The notes: generated by a model not told the origin, from the letters alone. A stretch of DNA of 37,309 nt from Proteobacteria bacterium UBA652 (GCA_002299915.1 DBOG01000081.1:1-37309), one strand, 5' to 3'. Counted from the stretch's first letter, positions 7,610 to 16,106 are shown. Made by a program: numbers and translations.

Positions 7610-8536
7610 ATGCAACACATTATTCGGGGCTTTTATAATTTACCTTCCTTCCCCACGGGTTGCGTTGCTACGATTGGCAATTTTGATGGCGTGCATTTAG
7701 GGCATCAAGCGGTGTTACGTCAATTAGCCATGCAAGGCGATGCGATGGGTTTACCCGCGGTGGTGATTACCTTTGAGCCGCAACCCAATGAATATTTTGC
7801 GCCGGATAAAGCACCGGCAAGATTAACGCGGCTTCGGGAAAAAGTGCAGGAATTACAATGCTATTCGATTCAACAGTTATGTGTGTTGCCGTTTAATAAA
7901 AAACTGGCGCAAATGTCTGCCGATGATTTTATTCGACAGTTATTGGTGGGCGGACTGAAGGTGCGTTATTTAGTCGTCGGCGATGATTTTCGGTTTGGCC
8001 ATAAACGGCAGGGTGATTTTGCGTTATTACAACAGGCAGGTAAACAACACGGCTTTCAAGTGGTTAATATGCATACTTTCTCGATTGATGAACATCGCGT
8101 GAGCAGTACGCGGGTGCGCACAGCATTAGAGAAGGGGGAGTTGGCCTGTGCTGAGAAGTTATTAGGTCGGTCTTATCAGATGAGCGGGCGGGTGGCGCAT
8201 GGACAAAAACGGGGACGTACGATTGGCTTCCCAACGGCAAATATCCATTTGCATCGGAAAAAAGTACCCATTAACGGGGTATATGTCGTGCAACTCTATG
8301 GTATTGCGGGCGAGCCAATATCAGGGGTGGCGAATGTCGGCGTGCGGCCAACCGTAGGCGCGGAAAAAGCGTTATTGGAAGTACACTTATTCGATTTTGA
8401 TCGCGATATTTACGGTGCGCAGGTGCAAGTTCTATTTTTGAAAAAACTGCGAGATGAGCAGAAATTTTCAGATCTTGATATGCTAAGGGCACAAATCGAG
8501 CAGGACTGTATTGCTGCAAAAGAATTTTTTGATTAA
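7610..8536 (+). CDS. ribF: bifunctional riboflavin kinase / FAD synthetase
   Basis: RibF phosphorylates riboflavin to FMN and adenylates FMN to FAD. The 308-aa length is standard. The N-terminal nucleotidyltransferase domain has VATIGNFDGVHLGHQAVL and SSTRVRTAL near residue 165. The C-terminal riboflavin kinase domain has RTIGFPTANIHLHRKKVP, GVANVGVRPT and the final EQKF/LRAQIEQD region. ATG at 7610 has an AGGA just upstream. It is divergent from xseB. In many bacteria ribF precedes ileS and lspA; here it precedes two YbjQ genes, with the next ATG 22 bp after its stop. Confidence 0.96.
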   Translation: MQHIIRGFYNLPSFPTGCVATIGNFDGVHLGHQAVLRQLAMQGDAMGLPAVVITFEPQPNEYFAPDKAPARLTRLREKVQELQCYSIQQLCVLPFNKKLAQMSADDFIRQLLVGGLKVRYLVVGDDFRFGHKRQGDFALLQQAGKQHGFQVVNMHTFSIDEHRVSSTRVRTALEKGELACAEKLLGRSYQMSGRVAHGQKRGRTIGFPTANIHLHRKKVPINGVYVVQLYGIAGEPISGVANVGVRPTVGAEKALLEVHLFDFDRDIYGAQVQVLFLKKLRDEQKFSDLDMLRAQIEQDCIAAKEFFD

Positions 8537-8558
8537 CGTGGAAAAAGGAAAGAAGAAG

Positions 8559-8885
8559 ATGTTTATTTCAAACCTTGAATTTATGACAGGTAAAACGGTT
8601 CAGCAACATTTAGGCTTAGTGCAAGGCAGTTCGGTACGCGCTAAACATGCAGGGAAAGATATTGTAGCAGGCTTTAAAAACCTCTTTGGTGGTGAGTTGA
8701 AGGCGTATACAGAGTTATTGCATGAGTCCCGTGAAGAAGCGACTGAACGAATGATTGAACAAGCTAAAGCAGTGGGGGCGAATGCAGTGCTCAATGTGCG
8801 TTATTCAACCTCTAGCATCACAGCGGGCGCAGCTGAGATTTATGTGTATGGGACGGCGGTGGTGCTGGATGGCATAGATGATTAA
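8559..8885 (+). CDS. YbjQ family protein (DUF74), soluble paralogue
   Basis: This 108-aa protein belongs to the YbjQ/DUF74 family, small oligomeric proteins often labelled heavy-metal-binding without firm proof. Hallmarks are GSSVRAKHAGKDIVAGFKN, LFGGELKAYTELLHESREEA, and AVGANAVLNVRYSTSSI with YVYGTAVVL at the end. The frame is open from 8511, but ATG 8559 (MFISNLEF) is preceded by a purine-rich AAAGGAAAGAAG ribosome site and matches the family length. It has no membrane segment or signal. It is followed after 21 bp by a second, membrane-anchored paralogue and then an M48 peptidase. Confidence 0.88.
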   Translation: MFISNLEFMTGKTVQQHLGLVQGSSVRAKHAGKDIVAGFKNLFGGELKAYTELLHESREEATERMIEQAKAVGANAVLNVRYSTSSITAGAAEIYVYGTAVVLDGIDD

Positions 8886-8906
8886 AGTTGTAAGGGAGAT
8901 AAGATC

Positions 8907-9356
8907 ATGTATGAACTAATTCTAACGGTTGTGCTGGTTTCATTGGGTTATATTTTTGGCCGTAGAGCCGAATCTAAGCATTATAAAAGTATTATAATGC
9001 GTGAAAAAGAAATGAATACATTGCCTGCAATGGCCAGCAGAAGGCCACCAAGTGATGGTCATTATGATCAAGCACTGGTGTCAGGTAGTGTTGTGATTGC
9101 GAATGATTATTTTAAAAGCTTTGTGGCGGGTTTACGGAATCTTTTTGGTGGCCAGATGAGAAGCTATGAAACGCTGTTAGATCGCGCACGGCGGGAAGCT
9201 GTATTACGAATGAAACAAGAAGCTAAAACGCTGGGTGCCGAAGCAATTTTTAATGTGAAATATGAAACATCTAATATTTCGGGGCAAACGCGTAAAAAAA
9301 TGCCCGTGATTGAAGTGCATGCATATGGTACGGCATTAACAAAGTATGGAATATAA
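8907..9356 (+). CDS. YbjQ family protein with N-terminal membrane anchor
   Basis: The 149-aa protein starts with one hydrophobic helix (about residues 3-18, ending IFGRRAESK), then a short linker, then a complete YbjQ/DUF74 domain: LVSGSVVIANDYFKSFVAG, LRNLFGGQMRSYETLLDRA, LGAEAIFNVKYETSNI, HAYGTAL. Compared with its neighbour it has extra residues (SGQTRKKMPVIEV) before the last strand. The positive residues after the helix predict the domain faces the cytoplasm. Its 3' end overlaps the M48 peptidase start by 11 bp, so the two are translationally coupled. The function of the family is unknown. Confidence 0.87.
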   Translation: MYELILTVVLVSLGYIFGRRAESKHYKSIIMREKEMNTLPAMASRRPPSDGHYDQALVSGSVVIANDYFKSFVAGLRNLFGGQMRSYETLLDRARREAVLRMKQEAKTLGAEAIFNVKYETSNISGQTRKKMPVIEVHAYGTALTKYGI

Positions 9357-10227
9357 AAACCCTCATATTCCTGAGAACATTAATACCAGCAAAGAACATC
9401 CGTTAAAAGATTTCTCTATCTTATTGATTGGCAGCATTGTTTTGCTGTTAATAGGGACAGTCACGCTGGCTTTTGGTGGCGGTTGGTTGGCGAGTAAAAT
9501 TCCATTTAGTGCTGAAATCAAAATTGCGAATATGTATGATCTAAGTGATGATACGGATGATGACAGTGCGCCAGAATTAACGGCCTACCTACAATCTCTT
9601 ACTGATAAAATCAGTGAGGCACAGAAGCTACCAGATGGGATGAAAGTCACGGCGCATTACCTAGATGATAATACGGTGAACGCCTTTGCCACAATTGGCG
9701 GACATATTTTCATGTATCGGGGGTTATTAGAAAAATTACCCAATGAAAATACCTTGGTCACCTTGTTAAGCCATGAGATTGCCCATGTAAAATACCGCCA
9801 TCCCATCAAATCATTGGGTAGTGGAATTATTGTAAGCATTGGTATCGCTGCACTCACAGGTGGAACAGACTCGAATATCATGGGCGAAACAGGGATGCTC
9901 ACCGTGTTAAAGTTTGGCCGAGACATGGAGCAACAATCAGATGAAGCAGCGGCACAGACCTTGTATGCGCTATATGGGCATCTTAATGGTGGAGCTGAGT
10001 TGTTTGAAATATTTCATAATATGCGAGAAGAAATGGGTGCGGGCGAGTCTTATGAAATGTTTAGCACCCACCCATTAGATGAAGACCGGATTGAAAATTT
10101 CTCAACTATCGCCAAAATAGAGGGTTGGGAAGAGATAGGGGAGCTGACACCGTTACCTGATTTTTATCGATCTGCACTGAAGAGCCGTGATAGAGCGCAT
10201 CAAAAACTGTCCGCAGGCACAAAATGA
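9346..10227 (+). CDS. membrane-anchored M48 family metalloprotease
   Basis: This 293-aa protein has an N-terminal membrane segment (about 23-45) and a zinc protease domain with LLSHEIAHVKYRHP (H143, E144, H147) and the downstream Glu ligand motif in MEQQSDEAA (E196). A second hydrophobic stretch at about 157-171 follows the active site. The short N-terminus (MEYKNPHIPENIN) before the helix, without a cleavable signal, predicts an anchored enzyme. There is no TPR domain, so it is closer to the HtpX/YcaL-like peptidase module than to BepA. It overlaps the YbjQ gene by 11 bp. A quality-control or processing role is possible; the substrate is unknown. Confidence 0.88.
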   Translation: MEYKNPHIPENINTSKEHPLKDFSILLIGSIVLLLIGTVTLAFGGGWLASKIPFSAEIKIANMYDLSDDTDDDSAPELTAYLQSLTDKISEAQKLPDGMKVTAHYLDDNTVNAFATIGGHIFMYRGLLEKLPNENTLVTLLSHEIAHVKYRHPIKSLGSGIIVSIGIAALTGGTDSNIMGETGMLTVLKFGRDMEQQSDEAAAQTLYALYGHLNGGAELFEIFHNMREEMGAGESYEMFSTHPLDEDRIENFSTIAKIEGWEEIGELTPLPDFYRSALKSRDRAHQKLSAGTK

Positions 10228-10287
10228 GCGCAAAAGAAGTAAAAGCCATGCTAGTTATCCCGAGATCAGGTTATTTATGATTCTAGA

Positions 10288-10322
10288 ACCAAGGGCGAAA
10301 TCTCGGTGGTTTCTCTCTTGGT
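10288..10322. terminator. hairpin between convergent M48 and nrdB genes
   Basis: ACCAAGGGCGAAA (10288-10300) pairs with TTTCTCTCTTGGT (10310-10322), 11 of 13 positions, around 9 nt. It lies between the M48 stop at 10227 and the nrdB stop at 10327. There is no strong T-run on either side, so termination is plausible but not certain. Confidence 0.35.
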
Positions 10323-10326
10323 ATTC

Positions 10327-11490
10327 TTAATCCCACTTTAAGGCGGCGCCCGTTTGATATTCGGTTACTTTAGTTTCAAAGAAATTTTTCTCTTTCCGCA
10401 TATTGGCTTGTTCATCTAGCCAGGGTAATGCCATTTCAGCGCCAGGGAAGGGTGTTTCATGTTTAAGCTGTTTGGCACGTCGATTGGCGATAAAGCGGAA
10501 TTGTTCCATATGGGATTCTAGTGAGTAACCTAGAATGGGATCTTTTAGGATATAGCCTGCATAAATTGCTTCTGCGGCATCTGCTTCTTCCCACATTTGT
10601 TGGATTTTAGCTGGATCAAGCGTGATGTTTTCTTCTTTGATAATTTGATTGACCACGCGGATACCAAACGAGGCATGCAAAACTTCATCTCGCATAATAT
10701 ACTGTAGTTGTTCGGCGGTGCCTTTCATTAGACCGCGACGTTGCAGGGCAAAGATGGGGCTGAAACCGTTATAAAACCAGCAACCTTCGAAGATGCCACC
10801 AAAAAAGGTATAAGCCATCACAAATTCTTCGAGTTCATCAGGCTTGGTGAGATCCATATCGCTCCGCATAACAGATTCTAGCCGTTTATTGGCCATATTG
10901 ATTTTTTGATGAATTTCAGGCACCACCCGATAGCGGTTATATATTTCGCTTTGATCGAGGCCAATCGTTTCGATGCAATGCTGATAAGTCCAAGTATGCA
11001 AGGATTCTTCATACACTTGCCGAGCTTGGTAAATTTGTAATTCAGGCGCGGTCATTTTTTCCATTACAGCAAGACCAATATTGCGCATGGCGAGGATATC
11101 AGAGGTGGTGAGATAGGCCATGACATTGGTATACACATGCTTTTCTTCTAGCGTGAGCTTGTGATTAAAATCATGTAGATCTTGCGTCATATTAATATCT
11201 AAGGGTGTCCAATGATTTTTATTGGCATTGAGAAAGTATTCCCATGCCCAAGGATATTTAAAGGGGGCAAGTTGGTTAACATCGGTGCTGCCATTGATAA
11301 CCCGTTTATCATTGACGTTAACAGGTTGCACATCATGCGGTTCTACGGAGACCTGTGGTGTTGCATCAGCTGCCGGCTTCGGTTGAGTGGTTTCTACTGG
11401 TGGTGAAGCTGTTACAGTTTCTTCCGTGGCGGGAGGCATGTGTGGTGTAGGAGATTTTGCGAAGGGATCATCCCAGTTTAAACTAGACAT
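10327..11490 (-). CDS. nrdB: ribonucleotide reductase class I, beta (R2) subunit
   Basis: NrdB houses the diiron-tyrosyl cofactor that starts ribonucleotide reduction in NrdA. Using ATG 11488-11490 the protein is 387 aa; this ATG overlaps the nrdA stop (TAATG). A GTG three codons upstream is also in frame. Metal ligands are visible as D131, E162, H165, E235, E269 and H272, and the radical tyrosine is present as Y169 (ESLHTWTY), unlike the Phe of chlamydial class Ic enzymes. Residues 10-60 are a Pro/Thr/Ala-rich low-complexity extension absent from E. coli NrdB. The C-terminus ends GAALKWD. Subclass is inferred as tyrosyl-radical type from Y169. Confidence 0.95.
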   Translation of the reverse strand: MSSLNWDDPFAKSPTPHMPPATEETVTASPPVETTQPKPAADATPQVSVEPHDVQPVNVNDKRVINGSTDVNQLAPFKYPWAWEYFLNANKNHWTPLDINMTQDLHDFNHKLTLEEKHVYTNVMAYLTTSDILAMRNIGLAVMEKMTAPELQIYQARQVYEESLHTWTYQHCIETIGLDQSEIYNRYRVVPEIHQKINMANKRLESVMRSDMDLTKPDELEEFVMAYTFFGGIFEGCWFYNGFSPIFALQRRGLMKGTAEQLQYIMRDEVLHASFGIRVVNQIIKEENITLDPAKIQQMWEEADAAEAIYAGYILKDPILGYSLESHMEQFRFIANRRAKQLKHETPFPGAEMALPWLDEQANMRKEKNFFETKVTEYQTGAALKWD

Positions 11491-14396
11491 TATTGGCACG
11501 CCTCACAATCTGGTTCGAGAATGGAACAGGCTTGCGGTGCTTCAACGCCTGCATTCATGGTAATGTCATCTAGATTAGAAGCGCTTGTATCAGCCTCCAC
11601 AACAGGTGTGACACTGGTTTTCTCTTGCCCTGTGGCGCCTTGAGAACGGAGATAGTAAGTCGTTTTTAGACCTTTTAACCACGCAAGCTTATAGATATTG
11701 TCCATTTGCTTACCAGAGGGTTCTGCCATATAGAGATTGAGGCTTTGGCCTTGATCAATCCACTTTTGGCGGCGTGAGGCCGCTTCAATTAACCAGCGGG
11801 TATCCATTTCAAATGCAGTCGCGTAAAGCGATTTGAGTTCTTCTGGAATACGGTTGATACCTTGCAAGCTGCCATCAAAGTATTTGAGATCATTAATCAT
11901 GACATCATCCCATAGACCTTCTTTTTTCAGATCATTCACCATATAGGGGTTGATGACGGTAAATTCGCCAGATAGATTGGATTTTACAAATAGATTTTGG
12001 TAAGTCGGCTCAATGGATTGGCTAACACCACAGATATTGGCAATGGTGGCGGTTGGCGCAATCGCCATGGTGTTAGAGTTACGCATACCTTGTTTTTTGA
12101 TGGTGGCGCGCAACGCATCCCAATCAAGCGTGGTGCTGGTATCTTGTTGTAGATATTGCTTACCACGAGACTCTTGTAATAGTTGGATAGAGTCAACGGG
12201 CATAATGCCTTGATCCCATAAGCTCCCTTCATAGGTACTATAGCTACCTTGTTCTGCCGCGAGATCGGATGAGGCTTTAATCGCAAAGTAACTCACAGCT
12301 TCCATCGAGGTGTCGGCAAATGTAATCGCTTCATCTGAGCTATAAGGGATCCGTTGCGTGTATAAGGCATCTTGGAAGCCCATAATACCAAGCCCAACAG
12401 GGCGGTGGCGCAGGTTAGATTTACGCGCTTGCGGCACGCTGTAATAGTTATAATCGACCACATTGTCGAGCATGCGCATGGCGGTGGTAATGGTACGCTC
12501 GAGCTTGTCAATATCGAGACCTGTCTCAGTGGTATGTTGTGCGAGGTTGACCGAGCCGAGGTTACACACTGCTATTTCATCATCTGAGGTGTTGAGGGTG
12601 ATTTCTGTACATAGATTTGAGCTATGCACCACACCAACATGCTGCTGTGGTGACCGTATATTGCAGGGATCTTTGAAGGTGACCCAAGGATGGCCTGTTT
12701 CAAATAGCATACCCAACATTTTCCGCCAGAGATCGATAGCGGGGATTTGGCGGGTATTGCCCATTTCACCGTTGGCGGCTTTTGCTTCATAAGCAGTGTA
12801 AGCCGTTTCAAACTTAGCACCAATCAGATCATGTAAATCAGGTGTTTCTTCAGGAGAGAACAGCGTCCATTGTCCTTCTTCAACAACCCGCTTCATAAAT
12901 AAATCAGGGATCCAGTTGGCGGTATTCATATCGTGGGTACGGCGACGATCATCACCAGTATTTTTACGCAGATCAAGAAAATCTTCAATATCGATATGCC
13001 AAGTTTCAAGATAGGCACAGACAGCGCCTTTACGCTTACCACCTTGGTTAACAGCAACAGCTGTATCATTGGCAACTTTTAGGAAAGGCACTACGCCTTG
13101 TGATTTACCATTGGTGCCTTTGATATGGGCATTCATGCCACGTACGCGGGTCCAGTCGTTACCTAAGCCACCGGCATATTTGGATAAGAGAGCATTATCG
13201 CGCATCGCACTATAAATACCACCGAGATTATCTGGCACTGAAGTGAGGTAGCAAGATGACAGCTGCGGACGTAAGGTACCGGAGTTAAATAGGGTGGGTG
13301 TGCTACTCATAAAGTCGAACGAGGAGAGCAGGCGATAGAACTCAATTGCCCGTTCTTCACGGTTAACTTCATTGATCGCCAAGCCCATCGATACCCGCAT
13401 AAAGAAGGCTTGTGGTAATTCAAAATGGGTGTCTTGATAATGAATAAAATAGCGATCAAATAGCGTTTGTAGACCTAAATAATTGAATTTAAAATCGCGA
13501 TCGGCATCAAGCTCTTTCCCTAGCCGCTCTAAATCATATTCGGCTAATTCTGGCGCTAACAATTCATGCTCAACCGCTAATTGGATATAGGCTGGAAAAT
13601 AGCTGGCGTAACGTTCTACCATTTCATGCTGGGTTGCTTGCTCTGAGCGTTTGCTCACAAAACTCAGTGCTTCATGGCGGATACTATCCATTAATAAACG
13701 TGCTGCAACATAGCTATATTCAGGATCTTTATCAATAAAGGTACGCGCTGACATCACGAGTGCTTTTTCAACATCCCGTTCATTAATACCATCAAATATA
13801 TTACGTTGCATATCTTTCAAGATTGCGGCTTTATCAATTGCCTTCATACCGTCACAGGCTTCATCAATCAGCTTTTCCAAGCGCGGTAAATTAAGCGGTG
13901 ATTTATTCCCCTCGGCATCGGTGACCATAATGTGAGAAGTGGCTTCTGCTACTTCAGGATGTGCCGCTTGCTCTTCCGCTCGCAATGTAGATTGTTGTTC
14001 ACGGTAAATGACATAGGCGCGGGCGGCCTTGTGCTCTCCAGAACGCATCAGCATCAACTCAACTTGATCTTGAATATCTTCGATATGGACGGTATCACCA
14101 TCATCAAGTCGGCGGGTAAGATTGTGTGTTATTTGTTCTGATAAGCTAGCCACTGTTTCATGGATCCGTTGGCTGGTTGCTGCATTATTTCCTTCAACGG
14201 CTAAAAATGCTTTTGTCATGGCAACTTGAATTTTACTTGGGTCAAATGGGGTGAGTTTGCCATTGCGGCGAATGACACTATATTGACCTGATAATGTGGT
14301 TACGGGTGTGGTGGGGGCAGTGTCAATAAAAGTAGGGATATCGATCAGTGGCTCAACGCTGTCTATAGTGGGTGTGGATGGGTTTTCTTGGCTCAT
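11490..14396 (-). CDS. nrdA: ribonucleoside-diphosphate reductase alpha (R1) subunit, two ATP-cones
   Basis: NrdA reduces ribonucleoside diphosphates to deoxy forms with NrdB. At 968 aa it is about 200 residues longer than E. coli NrdA because it has two N-terminal ATP-cone regulatory domains (about 39-131 and 155-239). Active-site residues are visible: C382 (SSCYLTS), the NLCTE triad N594-C596-E598, C611 (AVCNLGS), the radical-transfer pair Y914-Y915 and the C-terminal redox pair CEAC (C964, C967). This architecture resembles the Pseudomonas/Chlamydia-type NrdA. ATG 14394-14396 has a GAGAGAG ribosome site. NrdR-type boxes and a DnaA box lie upstream; nrdB overlaps its stop. Confidence 0.97.
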   Translation of the reverse strand: MSQENPSTPTIDSVEPLIDIPTFIDTAPTTPVTTLSGQYSVIRRNGKLTPFDPSKIQVAMTKAFLAVEGNNAATSQRIHETVASLSEQITHNLTRRLDDGDTVHIEDIQDQVELMLMRSGEHKAARAYVIYREQQSTLRAEEQAAHPEVAEATSHIMVTDAEGNKSPLNLPRLEKLIDEACDGMKAIDKAAILKDMQRNIFDGINERDVEKALVMSARTFIDKDPEYSYVAARLLMDSIRHEALSFVSKRSEQATQHEMVERYASYFPAYIQLAVEHELLAPELAEYDLERLGKELDADRDFKFNYLGLQTLFDRYFIHYQDTHFELPQAFFMRVSMGLAINEVNREERAIEFYRLLSSFDFMSSTPTLFNSGTLRPQLSSCYLTSVPDNLGGIYSAMRDNALLSKYAGGLGNDWTRVRGMNAHIKGTNGKSQGVVPFLKVANDTAVAVNQGGKRKGAVCAYLETWHIDIEDFLDLRKNTGDDRRRTHDMNTANWIPDLFMKRVVEEGQWTLFSPEETPDLHDLIGAKFETAYTAYEAKAANGEMGNTRQIPAIDLWRKMLGMLFETGHPWVTFKDPCNIRSPQQHVGVVHSSNLCTEITLNTSDDEIAVCNLGSVNLAQHTTETGLDIDKLERTITTAMRMLDNVVDYNYYSVPQARKSNLRHRPVGLGIMGFQDALYTQRIPYSSDEAITFADTSMEAVSYFAIKASSDLAAEQGSYSTYEGSLWDQGIMPVDSIQLLQESRGKQYLQQDTSTTLDWDALRATIKKQGMRNSNTMAIAPTATIANICGVSQSIEPTYQNLFVKSNLSGEFTVINPYMVNDLKKEGLWDDVMINDLKYFDGSLQGINRIPEELKSLYATAFEMDTRWLIEAASRRQKWIDQGQSLNLYMAEPSGKQMDNIYKLAWLKGLKTTYYLRSQGATGQEKTSVTPVVEADTSASNLDDITMNAGVEAPQACSILEPDCEACQ

Positions 14397-14432
14397 AATG
14401 CGAACTCTCTCTTGTGTGGCTAGGGTGTTTAA

Positions 14433-14448
14433 CCACTACATATTGTGG
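14433..14448. promoter_or_regulatory. NrdR box 1 upstream of nrdA
   Basis: CCACTACATATTGTGG is a 16-bp near-palindrome fitting the NrdR-box pattern (CAC-TA-n-ATAT-n-GTG). It is 37 bp before the nrdA start and pairs with box 2 at 14464, start-to-start 31 bp or three helical turns, the usual spacing for cooperative NrdR binding. Confidence 0.8.
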
Positions 14449-14463
14449 TTGTTAAATGTTTAA

Positions 14464-14479
14464 CCACAAGATATAGGGT
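14464..14479. promoter_or_regulatory. NrdR box 2 upstream of nrdA
   Basis: CCACAAGATATAGGGT is a weaker match to the NrdR box, in phase with box 1 (15-bp gap). It overlaps the predicted -10 element at 14468-14473, so binding would block RNA polymerase. Confidence 0.75.
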
Positions 14480-14496
14480 TTATTGACAAATGGCAA
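14468..14496 (-). promoter_or_regulatory. predicted nrdAB promoter
   Basis: On the minus strand TTGCCA (14491-14496) and TATCTT (14468-14473) are separated by 17 bp. The -10 sits inside NrdR box 2 and the expected start is near 14461, between the boxes. Confidence 0.45.
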
Positions 14497-14516
14497 GTGC
14501 AAAAATGGGATTAAGT

Positions 14517-14525
14517 TGTGGATAA
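14517..14525 (-). promoter_or_regulatory. perfect DnaA box upstream of nrdAB
   Basis: TTATCCACA on the minus strand (TGTGGATAA on +) matches the strict DnaA-box consensus. It is about 120 bp upstream of nrdA and about 20 bp upstream of the predicted -35. DnaA control of nrdAB is established in E. coli, so a similar role is reasonable. Only one perfect box was found here. Confidence 0.6.
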
Positions 14526-14599
14526 CTTGGGGATGGAATCAGATAGGTCAAGCAGGGCAATAGATAGCGAGAAAATATAAATTTATAGATTATTTTTCT

Positions 14600-14623
14600 G
14601 CCAAAATAAGGTTATTTTGCGGC
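14600..14623 (-). terminator. palindrome downstream of bcp, possible terminator
   Basis: GCC-AAAATAAGGTTATTTT-GCGGC forms a stem with a single bulge. It lies 41 bp after the bcp stop in the bcp reading direction and upstream of the nrdAB control region. The downstream tract on the minus strand is A-rich rather than T-rich, so intrinsic termination is uncertain. Confidence 0.3.
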
Positions 14624-14663
14624 TTTAAATTAATGCGTTTTTGGGAGGCCTTGCTATATCTTA

Positions 14664-15134
14664 TTATGCTTGCGATTGTATCGCTTCGATCACCTCGGGG
14701 ATGTGGTTTTTCACTTTTACAGCTGACCAACAACTGCGCAAAATTCCTGTTTTATCGATCAGAAAGGTGCTGCGGACAATCCCCATATATTCGCGACCAT
14801 AGAGTTTTTTGAGCTTGATCACATCAAATAGCTTACAAGCCGCTTCTTCTGCATCGGATAATAAGTGAAAGGGAAATTCATGTTTATTACGAAAGTTACT
14901 GTGGACTTTAACGCTATCACGAGATACACCAAAAATCACCGTATCTAATGCTTCAAACTCAGAAAAATGGTCGCGGAATGCTTTTCCTTCTTGTGTGCAG
15001 CCTGGCGTGTTATCTTTTGGGTAAAAATAAATAATTACATTTTTGCCATGGTAGTCAGATAGCTGAAAGTCTTTATTATCAGTGCTAGGCAGGGAAAAAT
15101 CAGGAACGACTTTATTCAATTCGACAGTTTTCAT
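14664..15134 (-). CDS. bcp: thioredoxin-dependent peroxiredoxin, Bcp/PrxQ type
   Basis: Bcp reduces hydrogen and organic peroxides in the cytoplasm. The 156-aa protein has the thioredoxin-fold peroxiredoxin core FYPKDNTPGCTQEGKAFRDH with peroxidatic C46. The resolving Cys that lies five residues later in E. coli Bcp is replaced by K51. Other cysteines are C100 (EEAACKLF) and one near residue 134 (RSCWSAV), so this is an atypical-resolving or 1-Cys variant. ATG follows an AGGAAA ribosome site. It is divergent from dapA across a 93-bp spacer. Confidence 0.92.
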   Translation of the reverse strand: MKTVELNKVVPDFSLPSTDNKDFQLSDYHGKNVIIYFYPKDNTPGCTQEGKAFRDHFSEFEALDTVIFGVSRDSVKVHSNFRNKHEFPFHLLSDAEEAACKLFDVIKLKKLYGREYMGIVRSTFLIDKTGILRSCWSAVKVKNHIPEVIEAIQSQA

Positions 15135-15227
15135 TAATTAAGTTTCCTATTTTAGTCTTTCTATGCGTGTTAAAAATAGCCTATCATACCGCATTGTTTG
15201 ATGAACAGTTTTAGGAGGCTTGCGGTC

Positions 15228-16106
15228 ATGTTGACTGGCAGTATGGTTGCGTTAGCAACACCGATGCAGATAGATGGCAGAATCGATCATCCGCGTTTGC
15301 GTGAGTTAGTCGATTTTCATCTCGCTGCGGGGACAGATGCAATTGTTGCTGTCGGCACCACGGGTGAATCAGCAACATTAGATGTGGCTGAGCATTGTGA
15401 TGTGATCCGGCAGGTGGTTGACCAAGTGGCGGGGCGTATTCCTGTGATTGCGGGTACGGGTGCTAATTCAACCAGTGAAGCCATTGCATTAACACAGAGC
15501 GCGAAAGAGGCGGGTGCCGATCAGGCCTTGCTAGTAACACCTTATTATAATAGGCCAACCCAAGAAGGCTTATATTTACATTATAAGGCGATTGCTGAAG
15601 CGGTCGATTTACCGCAAATTTTATATAATGTGCCATGCCGTACCGCGTGTGATTTATTGCCTGAAACGGCGGCGAGATTATCGCGAATTTCAAATATTAT
15701 CGGTATTAAAGAAGCAACGGGTGAGGTGGCACGGGTCGCGATATTGCGTGATTTATGTGGTGATGATTTTGCGCTGTATACAGGCGATGATGCTAATACG
15801 GTTGATTTTATTTTACAAGGCGGCCAAGGCGCAATTTCAGTGACGGCTAATGTGGCACCAGCAAAAATGCACTCGATGTGTGCGGCAGCACTGAACGGAA
15901 ATGAAGCGACGGCGCGCGAGATTGATGCAACATTAGCATTATTACATAAAAACTTATTTATTGAGGCGAATCCCATCCCCGTAAAATGGGCATTGAGCGA
16001 AATGGGCTTAATCTTGGATGGTATTCGGTTGCCGATGACGGTATTATCAACACAGTATCAATCAACTGTCCGTGATGCTTTAACAGCGGCAGGTGCACTT
16101 AAATAA
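15228..16106 (+). CDS. dapA: 4-hydroxy-tetrahydrodipicolinate synthase
   Basis: DapA condenses pyruvate with aspartate semialdehyde, the first committed step to lysine and meso-diaminopimelate. With the start at ATG 15228 (MLTGSMVALATPM) the product is 292 aa, and its active-site numbering matches E. coli: T44-T45 (GTTGES), Y107, Y133 and Schiff-base K161 (GIKEATGE). A TAGGAGG ribosome site at 15212-15218 decides this start over in-frame codons at 15198 and 15201. bamC follows 14 bp downstream, reproducing the E. coli dapA-bamC order. Confidence 0.97.
   Translation: MLTGSMVALATPMQIDGRIDHPRLRELVDFHLAAGTDAIVAVGTTGESATLDVAEHCDVIRQVVDQVAGRIPVIAGTGANSTSEAIALTQSAKEAGADQALLVTPYYNRPTQEGLYLHYKAIAEAVDLPQILYNVPCRTACDLLPETAARLSRISNIIGIKEATGEVARVAILRDLCGDDFALYTGDDANTVDFILQGGQGAISVTANVAPAKMHSMCAAALNGNEATAREIDATLALLHKNLFIEANPIPVKWALSEMGLILDGIRLPMTVLSTQYQSTVRDALTAAGALK

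Noticed and set aside
8511..8558. Longer start of the first YbjQ gene
   Set aside because: It overlaps ribF; ATG 8559 has a purine-rich ribosome site and gives the family length.
11984..12823. Several ORFs of 66-109 codons within nrdA
   Set aside because: All lie inside the strongly conserved NrdA coding region and have no family features or ribosome sites.
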